Shown one piece after another: positions 34,332-44,868 of a stretch of DNA of 64,000 nucleotides. Origin of the DNA: Hathewaya limosa (lineage in GTDB: Bacteria; Bacillota; Clostridia; Clostridiales; Clostridiaceae). The notes below the pieces were generated by a model. The model saw nothing but the letters and a program-made list of their open reading frames with translations, was not told where the DNA came from and ran no database searches. The DNA is taken from NCBI RefSeq assembly GCF_030815255.1, contig NZ_JAUSWN010000009.1, positions 50,169 through 114,168 of the forward strand, read 5' to 3'. The translations under genes were made by a program, and so were the position numbers. Numbering within the stretch: position 1 is the first letter of the stretch; each line of letters begins with the position of its first letter.

Positions 34332-35900
34332 TTACCATTGATAATGATTAACTCCTCCATCTTTACCATTTGATTTATCGAACCAAGAATCTAAAAGTTC
34401 AAACCAATTTCCAACTTTATTTATTCTAGGATCTTGTCCATCTTTGCACCAACTTAATTTACCATAAGGAGTTTTTAACCCCGCTTTTATTGTATCTATT
34501 GAATTGTACCAAGTTTGAGTACTCCAATGGGTTAACTCATTGGGTGAATAATATGAATAGAATGTTTTATCTCCATCAGGTAAAAATATACTTAATCCAT
34601 TTTTGCTATCTTTAAACGAAGTTTTACCTTTAAATTTAGGACCACCAAAGGAATAAACTATCATTTCATCAACAGTATTCATAACATCTGTAGCTAGATT
34701 TTTTATATTATTACTAAAATCTTTACTATCTTTTATTTGTTCACATAAATCGTATAAATCAAAATATGGGCATGCTCTCCAATAAATTGGCTGATTTTCC
34801 TCAAAATAATGCATTACTGGAGCTTTTCTTCCTGTTCCCCTTAGTTTTTCTATTGCCTGCTTTTTATTTTCTTTACTTAAGCTAATAGATAATTTATCTA
34901 CTGATTTTTTAACTTTTTCAACTTTAGACAAATCATAAAAACTTAATGATTGGTCAGTTTCCCAATTTTGATTTACAGAATCTCTTTGTTCTTCTATAAA
35001 TAAAGCTCCTAGTTGCTCATTTGTAACCGTAGCTGGATCAAAACAATGTTCCTTACCACCTAAAGTTGAATCATCTTCATTACTTACTTCTCCTCCAGCC
35101 TTCAACCTTGAAAATATAGTATCATATTGTAAACCTGAACCTCTAACTGATGGACTTGATGCTACCATTGTATCAGCTGAAAATCCTCCATTACCTGGTC
35201 TATATTGATAAGCAACTTCTGCTGTTCCCATTAAACATGCATCAAAGACCAACAAATCAACAGATTGTTTTTCTGTCAAACAATCTGAAATCTCTGCATT
35301 ATAAAGTATATCTGGTTGATTTCCATCATAATTAGTAATATCTTGGCAAATATCTCTACTTATCTTTTTATTATTTTTTGCTCCACCACCATGATTAGCC
35401 ATTATAAGAACATACTTATCTGCTTTGTAATTAGCCTTTCCATAATCAATAAATTTTTTAAGTGTTTGAGGATCTCCCATATTAGCTTCATAATTCGAGT
35501 TTAATGTTATCTCTGGAAATTCTTTTCCTCCATCTAATCTTTTTACACTATTATGCTCAATTTTATAAAGTCTAGTATCTTCGAAATTTTCTCCTAAAAC
35601 ATGAGAATCATTACTAAATCCTTCAGTTCTATCAACTAAAGCAATTAAGTTTAAATTAGGATTATTATTATATCCTCTTTTCATCTCTTCTATATCATCT
35701 AATAAATCTGGTTCTAAGTTATTATCTGCATCACAATAATATAAAATAGTTACTTTTTGATCTTTATTCTCTTTAAGTATTTTTTGATTTATTTCTTTAG
35801 TATTTTTAGTTATTGGAGCTGCATTTACAGTCTTCCCCCCCATAAATGTAATTGTTGCCAAAGCTGTGGCTAAAATTATAGCTATTTTCTTTTTTAACAT
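34332..35900 (-). CDS. Clostripain-like cysteine peptidase (family C11), copy 1
   Basis: A 522-residue secreted protease. The Sec signal peptide covers about residues 1-27 (KKKIAIILATALATITFMGG...NAAP). The C11 catalytic dyad is His170 in ANHGGG and Cys222 in FDACLMG. Clostripain cuts after arginine and self-processes into light and heavy chains; a basic KNNKK stretch just after the His motif is a candidate processing site. The C-terminus (GNWFELLDSWFD...HYQW) is nearly identical in the next two genes. GGAGGGG precedes the ATG. It has its own terminator. Confidence 0.93.
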   Translation of the reverse strand: MLKKKIAIILATALATITFMGGKTVNAAPITKNTKEINQKILKENKDQKVTILYYCDADNNLEPDLLDDIEEMKRGYNNNPNLNLIALVDRTEGFSNDSHVLGENFEDTRLYKIEHNSVKRLDGGKEFPEITLNSNYEANMGDPQTLKKFIDYGKANYKADKYVLIMANHGGGAKNNKKISRDICQDITNYDGNQPDILYNAEISDCLTEKQSVDLLVFDACLMGTAEVAYQYRPGNGGFSADTMVASSPSVRGSGLQYDTIFSRLKAGGEVSNEDDSTLGGKEHCFDPATVTNEQLGALFIEEQRDSVNQNWETDQSLSFYDLSKVEKVKKSVDKLSISLSKENKKQAIEKLRGTGRKAPVMHYFEENQPIYWRACPYFDLYDLCEQIKDSKDFSNNIKNLATDVMNTVDEMIVYSFGGPKFKGKTSFKDSKNGLSIFLPDGDKTFYSYYSPNELTHWSTQTWYNSIDTIKAGLKTPYGKLSWCKDGQDPRINKVGNWFELLDSWFDKSNGKDGGVNHYQW

Positions 35901-35966
35901 AAAACCCCTCCAAAATTATATTTTATAAATACCTTGTTAAAAACTTTATTATTGTTTTTATATAAA

Positions 35967-36002
35967 ATAAAGCACCGTAAAAAATTTCTTACAGTGCTTT
36001 AT
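35967..36002 (-). terminator. Terminator after clostripain gene 2
   Basis: ATAAAGCACCGTAA (35967-35980) pairs with TTACAGTGCTTTAT (35989-36002) with one mismatch. A T-rich run follows on the minus strand. Confidence 0.8.
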
Positions 36003-36044
36003 ATATTATGTCTTTATTCAGTTATAAACAAATTTTACTCTATA

Positions 36045-37685
36045 TTACCATTGATAGCCGTTTAATCCACCTCTACTATCATTATTTATATCAAACCAAG
36101 AATCTAAAAGCTCAAACCAATTTCCAACCTTGTTTATCTCAGGGTCTATTCCATCTCTACACCAACTTAACTTTCCATAGTCACCATTTTGTACTAAAGC
36201 TTGAGTATCTATTGCATTATATCCATATTGAAATGCCCAATGTGGTATATACCCTTTTCTTGTTCTAAGTCTTCTGCTACCATCTGGTAAAAATATACTT
36301 AATCCATTTTTTCCTTCTTTAAAACCGGTTTTACCATCGTATGCCCTTTGACCAAATGAGTAAACAACCATGTCATCTACATTTTTCATAACATTGCTTG
36401 CTAATTCTTTAGTATGTCTACTAAAATCATTACTCTTTGTTATTTGTTCACATAAATCATATATGTCAAAATACGGATATTGTATCCATAAATTTTCTTC
36501 TAATGATGTACCATCATTATCTCTTTCATATTCATTAAAATAATGTATTAAAGATATATTCTTTTTACTACCTCTTAGTTTTTCAAGAGCATCCTTTTCA
36601 TTTTCCTTACTTAAATTAACGGATAATTTATCTATTGAATTTTTAACTCCTTGAACTTTACTTAAATCATAAAAACTTAACTGTTGATCATTTCTATATT
36701 TTGTAGAATCCCTTTGCTCTTCTACAAAGATAGCTCCTATTTGTTCATTTGTAATTGTTGCTGGATCAAAACAACGTTCTCTTCCTCCTAATGTCTTATC
36801 GCTTTCATAACTTGTCTCTCCACCAGCTTTTATTCTTGAAAAAATATTATCATATTTAAATCCATATCCCCAAACTGATGGACTTGCTGCTACCATGGTA
36901 TCAGCGGAAAATCCACCATTACCTGGTCTATATTGATAAGCAACTTCTGCTGTTCCCATTAAACATGCATCAAAAGTTAAAACATCAACAGATTGTTTTT
37001 CTGTTAAATTATCTGATATCTCAGCCATATAAAGACAATCATCTTTGCCTTCTGCTGAATTTGGAGCATCATCATCCCAGCAAATTGCTTTACTCAATTC
37101 CTTTTTCATATTAGGTTTATTTTTTGCTCCACCACCATGATTAGACATTATAAGAACATATTTATCTGCCTTATAATTAGCTTTTCCATAATCAATAAAT
37201 TTCTTAAGTGTTTCTGGATTTCCCATATTAGCTTCATAATTTGAGTCTACTGTTATTTCAGGAAATTCTTTTCCACCATCTAATCTTTTCGTACTATTAT
37301 GTTCTATTTTATAAAGACGTGTATCAGTAAAATCTTCTCCCAATGTTTTGCTGTCATTACTATATCCCTTTGCTCTATCCACTAATGCTATTAAATTTAA
37401 ATTAGGATCATTATTATATCCTCTTTTCATCTCTTCTATATCATTTAATAAATATGGTTCTAAATTATTATCTGCATCACAATAATATAGGATAGTTACT
37501 TTTTGTCCTTTACTTTTGTTAATAGCTTCTTTAGCTTGTTTCTCATTGTTAACCACTTGTACTTGTTGTTTAGGGTTAACATTTTCATTTTTAACAATTG
37601 GACTTGCACTTACAGGTTTACTACTTACAAATGTGACTGTTACCAAGGTTGCCGCTAAAAGCATTGATATTTTCTTTTTTAACAT
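36045..37685 (-). CDS. Clostripain-like cysteine peptidase (family C11), copy 2
   Basis: The second of three tandem secreted C11 peptidases, 546 residues, with a signal peptide (LKKKISMLLAATLVTVTF...SASP). The dyad is His183 (SNHGGG) and Cys241 (FDACLMG). It has a longer propeptide than its neighbours (QVQVVNNEKQAKEAINKSKG) and a NMKKELSKA insert after the His motif where processing could occur. GGAGGGG directly precedes the ATG at 37685; five codons upstream are open but not favoured. It ends at its own terminator, so the three genes can be transcribed separately. Confidence 0.93.
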   Translation of the reverse strand: MLKKKISMLLAATLVTVTFVSSKPVSASPIVKNENVNPKQQVQVVNNEKQAKEAINKSKGQKVTILYYCDADNNLEPYLLNDIEEMKRGYNNDPNLNLIALVDRAKGYSNDSKTLGEDFTDTRLYKIEHNSTKRLDGGKEFPEITVDSNYEANMGNPETLKKFIDYGKANYKADKYVLIMSNHGGGAKNKPNMKKELSKAICWDDDAPNSAEGKDDCLYMAEISDNLTEKQSVDVLTFDACLMGTAEVAYQYRPGNGGFSADTMVAASPSVWGYGFKYDNIFSRIKAGGETSYESDKTLGGRERCFDPATITNEQIGAIFVEEQRDSTKYRNDQQLSFYDLSKVQGVKNSIDKLSVNLSKENEKDALEKLRGSKKNISLIHYFNEYERDNDGTSLEENLWIQYPYFDIYDLCEQITKSNDFSRHTKELASNVMKNVDDMVVYSFGQRAYDGKTGFKEGKNGLSIFLPDGSRRLRTRKGYIPHWAFQYGYNAIDTQALVQNGDYGKLSWCRDGIDPEINKVGNWFELLDSWFDINNDSRGGLNGYQW

Positions 37686-37910
37686 AATATACCCCTCCAA
37701 AATTTATATATTTAATTTTAATTTGGTAACAACTTAATTTTATAATATTAAAGCACTATCCTTAGTTTTTTATTTAATTTCATACATTTTTTAGTATTTA
37801 TGTTATATATTTTAATGCAGTGTTAACTTTTTGTAAAGTACTTTTGTTAAAATTAATACAACTTATTTTCATACAAATTTATACTTAAATTTACAAATTT
37901 ATACTCTATA

Positions 37911-39443
37911 TTACCATTGATAATGATTTACCCCTCCGTTTTTATTATTTGTCTTATCGAACCATGAATCTAAAAGTTCAAACCAATTTCCAACCTTATT
38001 TATTTCAGAATTTCGTCCATCTTGACACCACTTTAACTTTCCATAAGAATTTTCTATTCCAACTTTTCTAGTATCTATAGAATTATACCAACCTTGTGTT
38101 TCCCAATGAGTAAATTTATATCCTGTATATTCTTCTATTATTTCTCCATCTCCATCAGGGAAAAATATACTTATTCCATTCTTACCTTCCATAAATTTAT
38201 GAGTTCCTTTAAATAAGTCTCCACTAAAAGAGTATACTATCATATTATCTATGTTGTTCATAACTTTTAACGCTAATTTTTGAGTTATTTCATTAAAGTT
38301 TTTATTAATTGACACTTGTTCACATAAATCATATAAATCGAAATATGGATACTTACACCAATCATCTTCATCACTTTTATCAAAATAATGAATCAAAGTT
38401 GTTTTTCTTTTTCTACCTCTTAAATTACAAATCTGTTCTTTTTTATTTTCACTACTAAGATTTACAGCCAGTTCATCTACTGATCTTTTAACCTCTTCCA
38501 TTTTATTCAAGTCATAGTAACTTAATTGTTGATCATTTCTCCATTTTTCTTTTAATGCATCTCTTTGTTCTTCTATAAATAAAGCTCCTAATTGCTCGTT
38601 TGTAATTGTGGATGGATCAAATGTTTGCTCCTTTCCTCCCAAAGTTAAATCTTCCTCCTCACTACACCCTTTTCCACCTTTTATTCTTGAAAAAATCTTG
38701 TCATATTTAAAGCCTTCAGCCCAAACTCTAGGACTAGATGCTATCATGGCATCAGCTGAAAAGTTTCCATTTCCAGGTCTATATTGATATGCAACTTCTG
38801 CTGTTCCCATTAAACATGCATCAAAAACTAAAACATCAACAGATTGTTCTTCTGTCAAATAATCTGAGATTTCCCCGATATAAAGACAATCTGAACCATT
38901 TCCATCATCATGACTATCATCCCAACAAACTGCCTTACTTAATTTTTTCTTCTTTTTATCCTTAGCACCATTGCCATGATTAGAAATAATAAGAACATAT
39001 TTATCTGCTTTATAATTAGCTTTTCCATAATTAATAAATTTTTTTAATGTTTCTGGATCTCCCATATTAGCTTCATAATTTGAATTTAATGTTATTTCGG
39101 GAAATTCATTTCCTCCATCCAATCTTTCTACACTATTATGTTCTATTTTATACAGCCTTGTATCATCAAAATCTTCACCTAAAACAACTGGATTGCAACT
39201 ATATCTTGGACTTCTATCAACTAAAGCTATTAAATTTAAATTAGTATTATTATTATATCCTTTCTTCATTTCTTCAATATCATTTAATAAATCTTCTTCT
39301 AAGTCATTATCTGCATCACAATAATATAAAATAGTTAATTTTTTATCTTTATTCATTTCATCTCCCATTACTATAATACTTTGCATAAATGTCATAACTA
39401 TAAATAGTACAAATAATATACATACCTTTTTCTTTTTCACCAT
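37911..39443 (-). CDS. Clostripain-like cysteine peptidase (family C11), copy 3
   Basis: The third and most divergent tandem copy, 510 residues. The signal peptide is VKKKKVCILFVLFIVMTFM and the dyad is His156 (SNHGNG) and Cys210 (FDACLMG). The NHGGG glycine is replaced by Asn, and a lysine-rich DKKKKKLSK follows, a likely processing site for an Arg/Lys-type protease. It lacks the longer propeptide of copy 2. GGGGGAAGG precedes the ATG. Conserved blocks such as AYQYRPGNG and the C-terminal NWFELLDSWFDKT show the three arose by tandem duplication. Confidence 0.92.
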   Translation of the reverse strand: MVKKKKVCILFVLFIVMTFMQSIIVMGDEMNKDKKLTILYYCDADNDLEEDLLNDIEEMKKGYNNNTNLNLIALVDRSPRYSCNPVVLGEDFDDTRLYKIEHNSVERLDGGNEFPEITLNSNYEANMGDPETLKKFINYGKANYKADKYVLIISNHGNGAKDKKKKKLSKAVCWDDSHDDGNGSDCLYIGEISDYLTEEQSVDVLVFDACLMGTAEVAYQYRPGNGNFSADAMIASSPRVWAEGFKYDKIFSRIKGGKGCSEEEDLTLGGKEQTFDPSTITNEQLGALFIEEQRDALKEKWRNDQQLSYYDLNKMEEVKRSVDELAVNLSSENKKEQICNLRGRKRKTTLIHYFDKSDEDDWCKYPYFDLYDLCEQVSINKNFNEITQKLALKVMNNIDNMIVYSFSGDLFKGTHKFMEGKNGISIFFPDGDGEIIEEYTGYKFTHWETQGWYNSIDTRKVGIENSYGKLKWCQDGRNSEINKVGNWFELLDSWFDKTNNKNGGVNHYQW

Positions 39444-39548
39444 ATTCCTTCCCCCTAAAATTTTAAATTTTATATATTAATTATACAAATTTTCTTAATT
39501 TCCTTTATTTTTTTAATGATTTTATAAATATTTCATACACATAAAAAA

Positions 39549-39589
39549 TCCCATGAAATAGACTTTTTTTAAATTGTCTACTTCATAGG
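39549..39589 (-). terminator. Terminator after the first tandem MCP gene
   Basis: TCCCATGAAATAGAC pairs with GTCTACTTCATAGGA with scattered mismatches around an AT-rich loop. It lies between the MCP stop (39657) and clostripain copy 3. Confidence 0.6.
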
Positions 39590-39656
39590 ATACATTTTAT
39601 AGAAAAATAGATCTTTTTATAACTCACTATAATTATATCTTTTTTAGTTTCTTCAT

Positions 39657-41384
39657 TTATACCGAAAAGTTAGAAATTAACTCTGATAATTTATAAGCCG
39701 ATTCTTTTAACTCCTGTGCTTTCTCTACTACATAATTTGATTTTTCCATAACTTTGGAAGTTTTTTGAGCTATATTAGTAGTTCCTTCTGCACCTTCATT
39801 TGAAGCAATGGCTACACTATTGATAGCATCCATAACATTTTTAATAGAACAATTCAACCCTGATGATATATCTTCAAGTTGATTGGAAACCTCATTAAAA
39901 TATTCGGCATCTTCACTATACTTATCGCCTGTATTAATAAGCATATCATAATCCTTTAAAATGTAATCATCAATAAATTTTAAGATATTATTTGAGTTGT
40001 CAGAAAGATTTTTTACAGATTCAACTACATCTTTTACTATTTTTTGAATTTCATTAGCTGTTTCATTAGATTGTTGAGCAAGTTTTCTAACTTGTTCTGC
40101 CACAACAGCAAATCCTTTACCAGCCTCTCCGGCTCTTGCTGCTTCAATAGCTGCATTTAAAGATAATAAATTTGTCTGCTTTGTTATAGATAAAATAGCC
40201 TCTAACAATATGTTAATTTTCTCAACATCTTTTGATTTTTCAATAGCTTTTGCTAATTTTTTTTCATTATCTTTATAAACATTAAATGTATTGTTCTTAG
40301 ATGTTTCTCCATTAATCTTTAACATTTCTGCTCTTTCTTTAATTTCTTCTGTTCTTCCGTTAACTTCTTGCATTTTATCTACAATACTTTGTATACTATC
40401 TTGTATTTCTACAGATGTGGCACTCATCTCTTGAGCAGATGCTGCTGTTTCCTCCATTTCTGCTGACAACTCTTCAGTAGTAGATGATGTATCTTCTATG
40501 TTTTTATTTAATTCATCTATATTTTCCTCTACTTCTTTACTTACTCTAGTACTTATATTTGTTTCTTGTACTACACTTTTTATTATATCTCTTACAGATT
40601 GCTGAGTTTTATTTATAGATTTAGTTAAATCGCCTATTTCATCTTTTCTATTACTATCTAAATTTAAAATTTTAGAAAAATTACCTTCAGCTAATAATTT
40701 TAGATGCTCCACAACCTTTTTTATAGGCATTCCTATATTCATGGAAATTATGAAAGTAATAATTATTCCTATAATAACCGAAATTAATACAATAATTAAA
40801 AAATTTAAAATAGCTTTGTTACTTTCAATATCATTTATTTTATTTATATTTTTAGCATCTTCCATATTATATTCTGCAAGCTTTCTTAAATTTCCTTGAA
40901 AGTCTTCAAAAATATCATTTATTTTTTGTCCCTCTTTAAATCCATCTTTTACTTTATTACTTAATGCTAAATTGATTATTTTTTTACTTTCTTCCTCATA
41001 CTTATTCCATTTACTCTTTATTTGTGTTAACAGAACTTTTTCTTCTGAATCTATTCCTGTATTTTCATAAATCTTTAAATTTTTTTCAAACTTAGCCTCT
41101 GTTTTTTTAGTATCCTCAATTAATTTATTTTGAATATCTTTTTTATCATTATATAACAAAATATTTACTGTATCCATTCCTATCCTTCTAGCAAAAGTTC
41201 TATTTTCATTTAACACCTGTACAGATATTAAATTCTCATTATACAAATCCTTCATCTGCCCTCTCATATGTCTAATATCTAAATATCCACTAAATCCAAT
41301 TAAAATAATAAAAAACGTCATGATTGCCCAAAGTATTAAAATCTTTGTTTTAATTTTTAAATTACTAATAACATTTAAATTCAT
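39657..41384 (-). CDS. Methyl-accepting chemotaxis protein, tandem copy A
   Basis: A 575-residue chemoreceptor: N-terminal helix (about 12-32), an extracellular four-helix-bundle sensor of about 150 residues with DTVNILLYNDKKDIQNKL, helix 2 (about 190-212), HAMP (about 213-265), and the signalling domain with hairpin tip TNLLSLNAAIEAARAGEAGKGFAVVA. AAAGGGGAT precedes the ATG. It transmits attractant or repellent binding to CheA/CheW. It has the same length and layout as the gene just upstream (41609-43336). The ligand is unknown. Confidence 0.93.
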   Translation of the reverse strand: MNLNVISNLKIKTKILILWAIMTFFIILIGFSGYLDIRHMRGQMKDLYNENLISVQVLNENRTFARRIGMDTVNILLYNDKKDIQNKLIEDTKKTEAKFEKNLKIYENTGIDSEEKVLLTQIKSKWNKYEEESKKIINLALSNKVKDGFKEGQKINDIFEDFQGNLRKLAEYNMEDAKNINKINDIESNKAILNFLIIVLISVIIGIIITFIISMNIGMPIKKVVEHLKLLAEGNFSKILNLDSNRKDEIGDLTKSINKTQQSVRDIIKSVVQETNISTRVSKEVEENIDELNKNIEDTSSTTEELSAEMEETAASAQEMSATSVEIQDSIQSIVDKMQEVNGRTEEIKERAEMLKINGETSKNNTFNVYKDNEKKLAKAIEKSKDVEKINILLEAILSITKQTNLLSLNAAIEAARAGEAGKGFAVVAEQVRKLAQQSNETANEIQKIVKDVVESVKNLSDNSNNILKFIDDYILKDYDMLINTGDKYSEDAEYFNEVSNQLEDISSGLNCSIKNVMDAINSVAIASNEGAEGTTNIAQKTSKVMEKSNYVVEKAQELKESAYKLSELISNFSV

Positions 41385-41558
41385 GCTGTCATCCCCTTTG
41401 TATATTTAAACTATATTATTTATTCGTCCATTAATAAAAATATATAATACTTTTGCAAATTTTATGTTTTTATTGAAAGTTTATGTATATATAAGAATAT
41501 TTTATTAACTAAACTAAAAAAATATACTTTATTAAACAACTTATGAAAATAAAAAAAT

Positions 41559-41585
41559 AGAGTATTCTCTTTAATTGAATACCCT
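41559..41585 (-). terminator. Terminator after the second tandem MCP gene
   Basis: On the minus strand AGGGTATTC pairs with GAATACTCT (one wobble), followed by ATTTTTTTATTTT. Confidence 0.72.
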
Positions 41586-41608
41586 AAAATGTTTATCACT
41601 TATAAATA

Positions 41609-43336
41609 TTATACTGAAAAACTGGACACTAACTTAGATAATTTCTCCAATGAGCCTTTTAGTTCTTCAGTTTTATCTAATACATAATTAGATTTTTCCA
41701 TAACTTCTGATGATTTTTGAGCTATATTGGTAGCACCTTCTGCTCCTTCATTAGATGCTACAGCTACACTATTTATAGCCTCCATAACATTCTTAACTGA
41801 AGAATTCAATTCATCGGTTACTTCATTTAAATTTTCTGCCATATTATAAAATTCACTTGTATCATTACTATACATTTCCCCTGTATTTATAAAACTATCA
41901 TAATCCTCAAAAACATTTTCATCAATAAACTGTAGAATATTTTTCGAATTATTTGAAAGGTTATCCACTGATTCTATTACATCTTTTACAATTACTTTAA
42001 TTTCATTAGCTGTATTATTAGATTCTTCCGCAAGTTTTCTTACTTCATCTGCAACTACTGCAAATCCCTTTCCTGCTTCTCCTGCCCTCGCTGCTTCAAT
42101 AGCTGCATTTAAAGATAATAAATTAGTTTGTTTTGTTATAGCAAGTATAGCCTCTAATAAGACATTTATTTTTTCAACATTTTTAGATTTCTCTATTGCC
42201 TTTTCAAGTTTTTCTTGGTTTTCTTTATAGATCTTAAGTGCATGACCCTTAGATTCTTCTCCACTTAATTTTACTTTATCCGCTTTTTCTTTAATTTTAA
42301 TTGCCTTTTCTTTAACATCTTGCATTGTTTTTGCAATACCTTGTATATTTTGTTGAATTTCTACAGAACTTGCACTCATTTCCTCAGATGCAGCCGCTGT
42401 TTCTTCCATACCTGCTGATAGTTCTTGAGTAGTAGATGACGTGTCTTCTATATTTTTATTTAATTCATCTATATTTCTTTCAACATCTTTACTTATTTTT
42501 TCTCCAAGCTCAGTTTCATTTAATACATTACTTATAATTTCACTTACTGATTTTTGCATTATACCTATAGAATTAACTAATACTCCAACCTCATCTTTTC
42601 TATTAATTAAATTAGAATCCAGTTTTTTAGAAAAATCTCCTTTTGCTAAAATATCTAGATATTTTACTAATTTACTTATTGGCTTGCTTATACTATTAGA
42701 AATAATCTTCATAATTAATATTCCCATAACAATAGAGATTAAAATTGAGATTAAAAAAAATCTAACTGCATCTTTACACTCTTTTTTGTTATTCTCATCA
42801 ATTCTTTTAGCCTCATTTACATTATACTCTGATAGTTCATTTAGCTTTTCTTGAAAACCTTCAAACAGAAGATTAGTTTCTTGAATTTCACCTTCTTTAT
42901 TCTTAAGGTTATTTTTACTTTCTAAATCTATTATTTGCTGATTTTTCAATTGAAAATCGTTCCATTTATCTTTAATTTCACCTAATAATTCTTTTTCTTT
43001 TTTATCTAACTTAGTTGCCTCATATTCTTTTAAGTTATTATTAAAGATTTTATTAGATTCATCAATATCATTTATTAATTTCTCTTGTATATCTTTTTTA
43101 CCATTAGACATCATTATATTAAAAGTATCCATTCCGATTCTTCTAGCACGTGTTCTATTCTCATTTAAAAGTTGTATGGACACCAAATTTTTTGCATATA
43201 ATTCATCCATTTTAGCTCCCATTTTCTTTATATTAGAATATCCCACTATTCCTATTAAGAAAATGAAAATAGCCATACAGACCCACAGTATAAAGATCTT
43301 TGTCTTTACCTTATAATCATTAATACTTACTTTCAT
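41609..43336 (-). CDS. Methyl-accepting chemotaxis protein, tandem copy B
   Basis: A 575-residue paralogue of the gene at 39657-41384 with the same order: helix 1, four-helix-bundle sensor (RRIGMDTFNIMMSNGKKDIQ), helix 2, HAMP and the signalling tip (TNLLSLNAAIEAARAGEAGKGFAVVADEVRKLA). The signalling halves are close while the sensor parts have diverged, suggesting duplication followed by a change in ligand. GGGAGATGG precedes the ATG. Each copy has its own terminator. Confidence 0.93.
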   Translation of the reverse strand: MKVSINDYKVKTKIFILWVCMAIFIFLIGIVGYSNIKKMGAKMDELYAKNLVSIQLLNENRTRARRIGMDTFNIMMSNGKKDIQEKLINDIDESNKIFNNNLKEYEATKLDKKEKELLGEIKDKWNDFQLKNQQIIDLESKNNLKNKEGEIQETNLLFEGFQEKLNELSEYNVNEAKRIDENNKKECKDAVRFFLISILISIVMGILIMKIISNSISKPISKLVKYLDILAKGDFSKKLDSNLINRKDEVGVLVNSIGIMQKSVSEIISNVLNETELGEKISKDVERNIDELNKNIEDTSSTTQELSAGMEETAAASEEMSASSVEIQQNIQGIAKTMQDVKEKAIKIKEKADKVKLSGEESKGHALKIYKENQEKLEKAIEKSKNVEKINVLLEAILAITKQTNLLSLNAAIEAARAGEAGKGFAVVADEVRKLAEESNNTANEIKVIVKDVIESVDNLSNNSKNILQFIDENVFEDYDSFINTGEMYSNDTSEFYNMAENLNEVTDELNSSVKNVMEAINSVAVASNEGAEGATNIAQKSSEVMEKSNYVLDKTEELKGSLEKLSKLVSSFSV

Positions 43337-43601
43337 TCACCCATCTCCCTTTAATTACTCTTTATAATCTTGGTCAAAACTTAATATATTCTGTACTTAT
43401 CCTTTTAAGACCAAATTTCATAAATATAATTATATCAAAATTTTATTATTTTTTTAAATTTTTAAATTTTTATCACAAATTTTATTTACTTTTTTTTATC
43501 TTAAATCTTTTCTTTAATATAAATTAACTTCTCAAGATAGAGAACTATTTTTTCACAATAAAATACTGATTTATTTTACATAAATCAGCTTTTATTTTAC
43601 T

Positions 43602-44816
43602 TTAAAGTTTTTTTAAAAACTTTTTAGATGTTATTCTTATTCCTATGGACCCAATAGGTGCAGTTATTAATACACTTAGAATTGCTATAGCCTGCATTAT
43701 TTCTCCACCTAAAACCCCCATTTGAAGTGGTATACCTGCCTTGGCTGATTGAACTGTAGCTTTAGGTAAATATGCTATAACACAAAATATCCTTTCTTTT
43801 ACATTTAGCTCTGTACCTATTAAAGAGATTAATACGCCTATTGATCTTATACTTAATGATATTAAAAGTAACTTAAGACCAATTCCAAGATATTCTCCTA
43901 CTAACATAGGATTTATAGCCATACCTACAAAAGCAAATAAATATATTTTACCTACTTTCCAAATTTTATTCATATAATTCAATATAATTTTAGCAGTATC
44001 TTTAAAATAACTTCTTAAAAAGAACCCATATATCATTATAGTAAGTAATGAATTAAAAAGTGATATATGTAATAAATTTTCTATCTCTCTCATTGATAAA
44101 CATACTAAAAAGGTTATAATAACTTTTAACATATCCATTTTTATGTACATAAAAATTATTCTTGTTAATTTAGCAATTATGTAACCTATTGCTACACTTA
44201 AAATTAAAGTTATAGGTATTAAAATTACCTGATTCAATATTGAAATACTCTGCCCCTTGCTACTTTCAATATAAATTCCTAAAAAAGTAGTAAATAACGT
44301 TATAGCTATAGTATCATCTGCTGAGGCACCAACCAATAACATCTGAGGGATTGCTTTATCTTCTCCTATCTTTTTTTCTATTAATGAAACCATTGATGGT
44401 ACTAATACAGCTGGACTAACTGCAGCTATAATAAATCCTAATATGGCACCTTGCACAAAAGAGAATTTTAAAAAAATAGTTGAAAAATAAGCTATAGTAA
44501 GTCCTTCTAAAGTAGCTGGAACTATACTTAACAAAATAGCTGGCCTTCCTATTTTTTTCATTTGTTCCATACTGATACCTAATCCCCCTATAAAAAGAAC
44601 CGTAACTAATGCTAAGTCCTTTATATACGGAGATATTTTAATTGTTACCTTAGGAACTATATCTATAAAAGATGGACCAATCACCATTCCTACAATAATC
44701 ATTCCTATAAGCGATGGTAACTTTAGACGCTCTACTAATTCCCCCCCATAAAAAGCTAATATTCCTATAAACAATAAACCTATTATTATAAGAAATAAAT
44801 TCATAAATAAATTCAT
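43602..44816 (-). CDS. CPA-family cation:proton antiporter under fluoride-riboswitch control
   Basis: A 404-residue membrane antiporter with about 12 helices of the CPA2/NhaP-like superfamily (Na_H_Exchanger domain). Marks are GGELVERLKLPSLIGMIIVGMVIGP in the first helices and the transport-site acidic pair in GASADDTIAI near residue 168. AAGGAAGG precedes the ATG at 44816; six upstream codons are open but lack a ribosome site. A fluoride riboswitch with a terminator precedes it, so expression should rise with fluoride. Antiporters are known members of fluoride regulons, though the ion moved here is not established. Confidence 0.87.
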   Translation of the reverse strand: MNLFMNLFLIIIGLLFIGILAFYGGELVERLKLPSLIGMIIVGMVIGPSFIDIVPKVTIKISPYIKDLALVTVLFIGGLGISMEQMKKIGRPAILLSIVPATLEGLTIAYFSTIFLKFSFVQGAILGFIIAAVSPAVLVPSMVSLIEKKIGEDKAIPQMLLVGASADDTIAITLFTTFLGIYIESSKGQSISILNQVILIPITLILSVAIGYIIAKLTRIIFMYIKMDMLKVIITFLVCLSMREIENLLHISLFNSLLTIMIYGFFLRSYFKDTAKIILNYMNKIWKVGKIYLFAFVGMAINPMLVGEYLGIGLKLLLISLSIRSIGVLISLIGTELNVKERIFCVIAYLPKATVQSAKAGIPLQMGVLGGEIMQAIAILSVLITAPIGSIGIRITSKKFLKKL

Positions 44817-44846
44817 ACAATTCCTTCCTTTCAAAAAAAATAAACC

Positions 44847-44868
44847 CCTACCCTAAAATTTGGGTAGG
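44847..44868 (-). terminator. Riboswitch-linked terminator
   Basis: CCTACCC pairs with GGGTAGG around the loop AAATTTTA (minus strand), followed by GGTTTATTTTTTTT. The 5' arm shares bases with the 3' end of the fluoride aptamer, so ligand binding and termination should be mutually exclusive. Confidence 0.8.
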
